Positions 59,781-64,000 of a stretch of DNA of 64,000 bases are shown here, one piece after another. Position 1 is the first letter of the stretch, and the number at the start of each line of letters is the position of its first letter. This stretch comes from SCQP01 sp050747745 (GTDB taxonomy: Bacteria > Acidobacteriota > Terriglobia > Terriglobales > SCQP01), in the NCBI GenBank assembly GCA_050747745.1, contig JBOGKM010000081.1:62001-126000 (forward strand). The letters are read 5' to 3'. The position numbers were made by a program, and so were the translations under genes. The notes beneath the pieces are model-generated. The model had not been told where the DNA came from. It did no database searches and saw nothing but the letters and a program-made list of their open reading frames with translations.

Positions 59781-61424
59781 ATGTCAAAGCTCCGAACCCC
59801 CCTTTTCATCATCCTCATTTTGGCGGTTTGTGCGATTCTTGGACGCTTATACGGACCAGAAGTGGTGGCCACCCGCGCCGCCGGCCAAGCCGTCGCCCCC
59901 GACGCCGATACCGGTGGCGGCAATGATGCTGTCATCCAATCCGATCTGCGCAAGTTCACCGAAGTCTACCACCTGGTGGCCACCAACTACGCCGCCCCGG
60001 TGAATCCCAGCATTGCCATCTACGATGGCGCCATCCCCGGCATGTTGCGCCAGCTCGATCCTCACTCCAGCTTCTGGGGTCCGAAAGCATTTGAGCAAGT
60101 CATCGAAAACCAGCAGGGCCGCTACTCCGGAGTCGGCATGCTTATCGGCGCCGTCGATGCGCGCAACAATCAGGCTCGCGTCGTGCAACCGTTCGAAGGA
60201 ACGCCGGCGTTTAAAGCCGGCCTGCGCCCCTATGACCTCATCATGGCGGTCGACGGCGTCTCCACCGTGGGCATGAGCACCGACCAGGTGGCCAACTTGC
60301 TGAAAGGGCCCAGGGGCACGAGCGTAACCATTGCGGTCAAACGCGTCGGCCACGCTCATCTGCTGAAATTCACCATGACCCGGGCCGATGTGCAACACAA
60401 CAGCGTTGACTGCCATTTTCAGATCGAGCCCGGCGTCGCCTACATCCACCTCACCGGCTTTACCGAAACCAGCACCAGTGAGATGGCGGCCATCCTCAAT
60501 GATCTCGAGGCCAGCGGCGGCGTCCGGGGCGTGATTCTGGATCTACGCGGCAACCCGGGCGGCCTTCTGGACCAGGCGCAAGGGGTGGCGGGTCTATTCC
60601 TGGCCAAAGGTCAGGTCGTGGTCAGTGATCATGGCCGCAATTCGCCCGAGCATCTGCTCACCGCCCTGCATGGCAACGGTGGACATGATTTTCCGCTGGT
60701 GGTGCTGGTGAACAACATGACCGCCAGCGCCGCCGAAATTGTCTCGGGTTCGATTCAGGACCACGACCGCGGACTCATCGTTGGCCAAACCACGTTCGGC
60801 AAGGGCCTGGTCCAAACTGTGATGCGCCTCAGCGATGGTACCGGCCTGGCGCTGACCACCGCGCATTACTACACCCCCAGCGGTCGCCTCATTCAGCGCC
60901 CCTACGAAGGCGTTTCCCTCTACGACTACTTCTATGTCCACAACCACAAGCAGACCCCGCTCGACCAGCGGCAGGTGAAGCTGACCGATATCGGGCGTAC
61001 CGTCTACGGCGGCGGCGGCATCACGCCGGACGTGCAGCTTCCGCCTCAGAAACTGAACGATTTCCAGCAAATGCTGCTCGACCGTGCCGCCTTCTCCGAG
61101 TTTGCCGATCAGTTTCTGAGCCAACACCAATCCGTTCCGCAAACCTGGCAGCCCGATGCCGCCACCGTCAGCGCTTTTGTGGCATTTCTGGCCAGCCAGC
61201 ACGTGGATCTGAACCCGAAGGATGTCGCCGCCAACGCCGCTTGGCTCAAGCATCAAATCAGCTTCCGCGTCATCTCCAGCCTCTACGGATTGAATGATGG
61301 CTACAAAACCTTGATGCAAGTGGATCCGGAAGTACTCAAAGCCGTGTCGCTCCTGCCCCAGGCGGCCGCCCTGGAAGCGCGCGCTCATAAAGTCCTGCTG
61401 GCGCGCGAGGCCGCCGGCAAATAA
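59781..61424 (+). CDS. C-terminal processing peptidase, family S41 (CtpA)
   Basis: 547-residue periplasmic protease anchored by an N-terminal helix (LFIILILAVCAILGRLY). The order is a helical cap, a PDZ domain (GVGMLIGAVDARNNQARVVQ...GLRPYDLIMAVDGVST) and the S41 catalytic core, with NNMTASAAEIVSG (nucleophile Ser) and QTTFGKGLVQTV (general-base Lys). The C-terminal region is helical. The ATG at 59781 is preferred; a GTG 25 codons upstream would place TATACT (59743-59748), a likely -10 box, inside the coding region. Divergent from the tat genes. Confidence 0.9.
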   Translation: MSKLRTPLFIILILAVCAILGRLYGPEVVATRAAGQAVAPDADTGGGNDAVIQSDLRKFTEVYHLVATNYAAPVNPSIAIYDGAIPGMLRQLDPHSSFWGPKAFEQVIENQQGRYSGVGMLIGAVDARNNQARVVQPFEGTPAFKAGLRPYDLIMAVDGVSTVGMSTDQVANLLKGPRGTSVTIAVKRVGHAHLLKFTMTRADVQHNSVDCHFQIEPGVAYIHLTGFTETSTSEMAAILNDLEASGGVRGVILDLRGNPGGLLDQAQGVAGLFLAKGQVVVSDHGRNSPEHLLTALHGNGGHDFPLVVLVNNMTASAAEIVSGSIQDHDRGLIVGQTTFGKGLVQTVMRLSDGTGLALTTAHYYTPSGRLIQRPYEGVSLYDYFYVHNHKQTPLDQRQVKLTDIGRTVYGGGGITPDVQLPPQKLNDFQQMLLDRAAFSEFADQFLSQHQSVPQTWQPDAATVSAFVAFLASQHVDLNPKDVAANAAWLKHQISFRVISSLYGLNDGYKTLMQVDPEVLKAVSLLPQAAALEARAHKVLLAREAAGK

Positions 61425-61441
61425 CCCGGCGCCGCGAAACC

Positions 61442-61906
61442 CTAGCCCAGCCGCCGCAAAAGCTTGCGTACGCTATATTCGCAGCCGTGCAGCCGCAGCT
61501 TGGGATCGACATCCACCAGCGCCTGTAGCACGAACCGGCGCCCGGCGAGGCGCGGATGTGGCAACGTAAGCGTGGGCATGTGCAAGCTCAGTTTGCCGCA
61601 GGCGAGCAGATCCACATCGAGTGTGCGCGGCAGTTTGCGCCGCTGCCGGCCGTGGCGCCGGCGTCCCAGCTCCCGTTCCAGCCGCAACAGCCGGCGCATC
61701 AACGTCTGCGGCAGCAGTTCGGTTTCACCCACCACCGCGCAGTTCAAATAGCGCCGGCGCCCGCTCGCGCCCACCGGACGCGTCAGCCGGCGCGGTGAAA
61801 CCTGGCACACAGCCACGCCCAGCCGCGGCAGCGCCTCTATCGCCGCATCGAAAATCCGTACGCTGGCGCCGCGATTCGACCCCAACATCATCCAACAAAT
61901 CTTCAA
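61442..61906 (-). CDS. folK: 6-hydroxymethyl-dihydropterin pyrophosphokinase FolK
   Basis: 154-residue enzyme transferring pyrophosphate from ATP to 6-hydroxymethyl-7,8-dihydropterin in folate synthesis. The start MMLGSNRGASVRIFDAAIEAL, the catalytic strand RTLDVDLLACG (two metal-binding Asp) and LPHPRLAGRRFVLQALVDVDP are all family signatures. Its first bases overlap the end of ruvB by four, giving an unusual ruvB-folK unit. Confidence 0.93.
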   Translation of the reverse strand: MKICWMMLGSNRGASVRIFDAAIEALPRLGVAVCQVSPRRLTRPVGASGRRRYLNCAVVGETELLPQTLMRRLLRLERELGRRRHGRQRRKLPRTLDVDLLACGKLSLHMPTLTLPHPRLAGRRFVLQALVDVDPKLRLHGCEYSVRKLLRRLG

Positions 61907-62955
61907 GCTGGAAACAACCCCGTTTGCGGTCCGCGCGCGCTGGGCAGCTCCAGGTGAAAATAGCGGTAGGCAAGCGGCGTCGCCACCCGTCCGCGCGGCG
62001 TGCGGCCGAGGAAACCCACCTGCATCAGATAGGGCTCGTACATCTCTTCAATCGCATCCGGCTCTTCCGCCAACGCCGCTGCCAGCGTGTTGACGCCCAC
62101 CGGTCCGCCGTCGAACTTCTCGATCAGCGCCAGCATCAGGCGCCGGTCAGCCTCATCAAACCCGTACTCATCCACTTCCAGCAGCGCCAGCGCCTCAACC
62201 GCTACCTCGGCCGTGATTTCTCCCTGCGCGCGCACCTGGGCAAAATCGCGCACCCGCCGCAGCAACCGGTTGGCGATACGGGGCGTGCCACGGCAGCGGC
62301 GCGCCAGCACCGCCGCCCCTTGCGAGTGCAGCGCGGTGCCCAATATGCCCGCCGAGCGATGCAGAATCGTTTCCAATTCTTGAGGCTCATAAAACTCCAG
62401 CCGCAGAATCAGTCCAAAGCGCGACCGCAGCGGTGCCGAAACCAGTCCCGCGCGCGTGGTCGCCGCCACAAAGGTAAACGGCTGCAGATTCATGGTGTGG
62501 GTCCGCGCCGATGGCCCTTGCCCGATGATGATGTCCAGCCGGTAATCCTCCAGCGCCGAGTACAGTACCTCCTCCAACTGCGGCTGCAAGCGATGTACTT
62601 CGTCCAGGAACAACACCTGGCGCGCTTGCAGGTTGGTCAGAATCGCAGTGAGATCGCCCTTGATCTGAATCAGCGGCGCCGCCGTGGGTTGAAATTCCAC
62701 CCCTAGTTCGGCGGCAATAATGCCGGCCAGCGTCGTTTTCCCCAGGCCCGGCGGGCCGTACAGCAGCACATGGTCCAGCGGCTCCCGGCGCGCGCGCGCA
62801 GCCTCGACCGCCAACATCAGTTGGTTTTTGGCCTTCCTTTGGCCAATGTAGTCCTCCAGCCGCCGTGGACGCAGACTGAGATCAAACTTGGCGTCTTCCT
62901 CGCCTGCCCGCCCGGTAACCAGAAGGCGTGGATTCGACTCGCCCGCAGTGGCCAC
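61903..62955 (-). CDS. ruvB: Holliday junction branch migration helicase RuvB
   Basis: AAA+ motor of the RuvAB branch-migration complex (350 residues). LRPRRLEDYIGQRKAKNQL opens the protein; Walker A is LLYGPPGLGKTTLAGIIA, Walker B VLFLDEVHRLQPQLEE, sensor I VAATTRAGLVSAPLRSRFG, and the C-terminal winged helix ends PYLMQVGFLGRTPRGRVAT. The ATG at 62955 gives normal length. ruvA and ruvC are not adjacent. Confidence 0.97.
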   Translation of the reverse strand: MATAGESNPRLLVTGRAGEEDAKFDLSLRPRRLEDYIGQRKAKNQLMLAVEAARARREPLDHVLLYGPPGLGKTTLAGIIAAELGVEFQPTAAPLIQIKGDLTAILTNLQARQVLFLDEVHRLQPQLEEVLYSALEDYRLDIIIGQGPSARTHTMNLQPFTFVAATTRAGLVSAPLRSRFGLILRLEFYEPQELETILHRSAGILGTALHSQGAAVLARRCRGTPRIANRLLRRVRDFAQVRAQGEITAEVAVEALALLEVDEYGFDEADRRLMLALIEKFDGGPVGVNTLAAALAEEPDAIEEMYEPYLMQVGFLGRTPRGRVATPLAYRYFHLELPSARGPQTGLFPA

Positions 62956-62981
62956 GCCTCAGCATAGCAGGATCACGCCCG

Positions 62982-63644
62982 CTAGGGCTGTCCCGGTCCG
63001 GGAACCGGTGCCGCTATTTCCTTGAGCCTTAATTCCGTGCCGCGCTCGAGCTGGAAGTTTCCCACGCTGCTGAGCGTGCTTTCCCCACCCTGAACGCGGA
63101 TGCGAATCGGTTTCAACTGCGAGCGGCGGCGCAGGTCCGCCACGCTCGTATCCGGACCCGTAATCTGCGACGGCACCGGCATGCTGCCCAGCGTCGCCTG
63201 CTCGCGCTGACTGTCCGCATCTGGCATCGGTTGCATCGGCGGCGGCAGCGGCGGCGCAGACATGACTGGCGGTTGCGGCGGACGGATGCGCCGCAGTTGC
63301 GTGACGACCGCATGCAAGGCTAGCTTTTGACCATTCCTCAGGCGGGCTTGAGTGAACACGATGCTGAGGTGCGCCGGCGACTTGGGACTCTCGGCGGGCG
63401 TAACCGCTGTAATCTCTCCCTGCAGCCGCGCGCCTTTCAACGGTATTTTTTCTCCGTGCTGCTTCACGTCCGCTGTCGCGACCGCTTCTATGGCCTCACC
63501 CTTGCGGGCGTGGCCAGTGTCCAGTCGCGTGCGCAACTCCGCTTGGATGGTGGCACCCACGGGAATCGCCACGGTTGCAGTTTGCGCCCAGGCTCCGCCG
63601 CAGCCCAGCGCCAGAGCCACAGCCAGAATTGGAACTCGTCTCAT
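62982..63644 (-). CDS. Secreted hypothetical protein with proline-rich segment
   Basis: 220-residue exported protein. ATG at 63644 is preceded by AAGGAGG at good distance and starts a signal peptide (ILAVALALGCGGAWAQ). The mature part begins with beta strands VAIPVGATIQAELRTRLDTGHARKG, resembling TrbI/VirB10-like or outer-membrane-associated beta domains. It continues with LKGARLQGEITAV and a Pro/Met-rich stretch (PPLPPPMQPMP), and ends with RGTELRLKEIAAPVPGPGQP. I do not recognise a family with a known function. Confidence 0.75.
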   Translation of the reverse strand: MRRVPILAVALALGCGGAWAQTATVAIPVGATIQAELRTRLDTGHARKGEAIEAVATADVKQHGEKIPLKGARLQGEITAVTPAESPKSPAHLSIVFTQARLRNGQKLALHAVVTQLRRIRPPQPPVMSAPPLPPPMQPMPDADSQREQATLGSMPVPSQITGPDTSVADLRRRSQLKPIRIRVQGGESTLSSVGNFQLERGTELRLKEIAAPVPGPGQP

Positions 63645-63729
63645 GCGCGACTGCCTCCTTCCGCCATGGTAGCTGATTCGCTCTGCGTTAGCGGTTGCGG
63701 CATACACGATCTGGGCATCCAACTTGGCA

Positions 63730-64000
63730 ATGCTGGCAAAGCCGTATCTACAAGTTGCGGCGGTGGCGGGGCTGACCGGGGTTTTGGTGTTGGCTCAGCC
63801 CCTGGCGCCGTCACCAACATCGCCCGCCACCCTCACCACCCAGCAAGTGGTACAGAATATGGTGGCCATGCGCCTTGCCCGCCGACAGGCGCTGCGCGCC
63901 TTCACCGCGGTCCGCAGCTATCAAGTCTCCTACAGCGGCTTGGGGCACAAAAGTGCTGCCATGACCGTGCGGGTGGCGTTCCGCCAGCCCGGGCCCAAAC
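63730..64000 (+). CDS. Secreted protein, LolA-like/outer-membrane lipoprotein-sorting type, 3' end cut by the window
   Basis: ATG at 63730 opens a frame running to the last base. A signal peptide (VAAVAGLTGVLVLAQ) precedes VVQNMVAMRLARRQALRAF and then RSYQVSYSGLGHKSAAMTVR, a pattern I know from acidobacterial proteins annotated as outer membrane lipoprotein-sorting or DUF4292-like. Only 90 residues are visible, so the assignment is tentative. Divergent from the secreted protein gene at 62982-63644, 85 bases away. Confidence 0.55.
   Translation, partial: MLAKPYLQVAAVAGLTGVLVLAQPLAPSPTSPATLTTQQVVQNMVAMRLARRQALRAFTAVRSYQVSYSGLGHKSAAMTVRVAFRQPGPK

Overview
This 64 kb window is GC-rich, densely packed chromosomal DNA. 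It most resembles a soil member of the Acidobacteriota (Terriglobia/Bryobacter type). That placement is an inference from family content: a tandem pair of very large secreted sortilin/VPS10-like proteins, two acidobacterial-style VWFA-domain secreted proteins, a zinc-ribbon gene behind an ECF sigma/anti-sigma pair, and the style of the cell-envelope genes. I see no rRNA, tRNA, CRISPR array, insertion sequence or prophage. No gene-free stretch exceeds 300 bases.

Layout. 0-21.5 kb: a partial DUF1444-like gene, DNA translocase FtsK, undecaprenyl-diphosphatase UppP, an FkbM methyltransferase, a Tat-exported GH36-like alpha-galactosidase coupled to a galactokinase, a radical SAM protein with unusual cysteine spacing, an MDR oxidoreductase, a Tat-exported C45-like hydrolase, a GT39-like/GT2 glycosyltransferase pair, and two tandem BNR/sortilin proteins. 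21.5-30.8 kb: DinB-like protein, VWA protein, and an outer-membrane pair (TamB-like plus BamA/Omp85-like).

30.9-44.9 kb: the centrepiece, 17 co-directional and mostly overlapping genes encoding a high-affinity group 1h [NiFe]-hydrogenase (HhyS, HhyL) with its maturation set (HypF, C, D, E, A, B, an endopeptidase and a NiCoT nickel permease). It also holds a phosphosugar-isomerase-like SIS protein and a run of uncharacterised hydrogenase-locus proteins: a NifU-less helical protein, a small basic protein, DUF5947, DUF6084, a 359-residue protein and a 33-residue DUF6893-like membrane peptide. The encoded HypA lacks the zinc-binding domain. Such enzymes let aerobic soil bacteria live on atmospheric H2 during starvation (established for the family).

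44.9-64 kb: a second VWA protein, DoxX, a decayed amidohydrolase remnant, an orphan secretin, RecG, a sigma/anti-sigma/zinc-ribbon operon, a PD-(D/E)XK-like protein, a PIN toxin with its upstream partner, AroB, NadB, a DedA-like protein, TatC and TatA/B, CtpA protease, FolK, RuvB and two secreted proteins, the last cut by the window edge.

Strand composition: sampled by eye, the + strand is G-rich from 1 to about 22 kb and C-rich from about 30 kb onward whatever the gene orientation. This is the sign change expected near a replication terminus.
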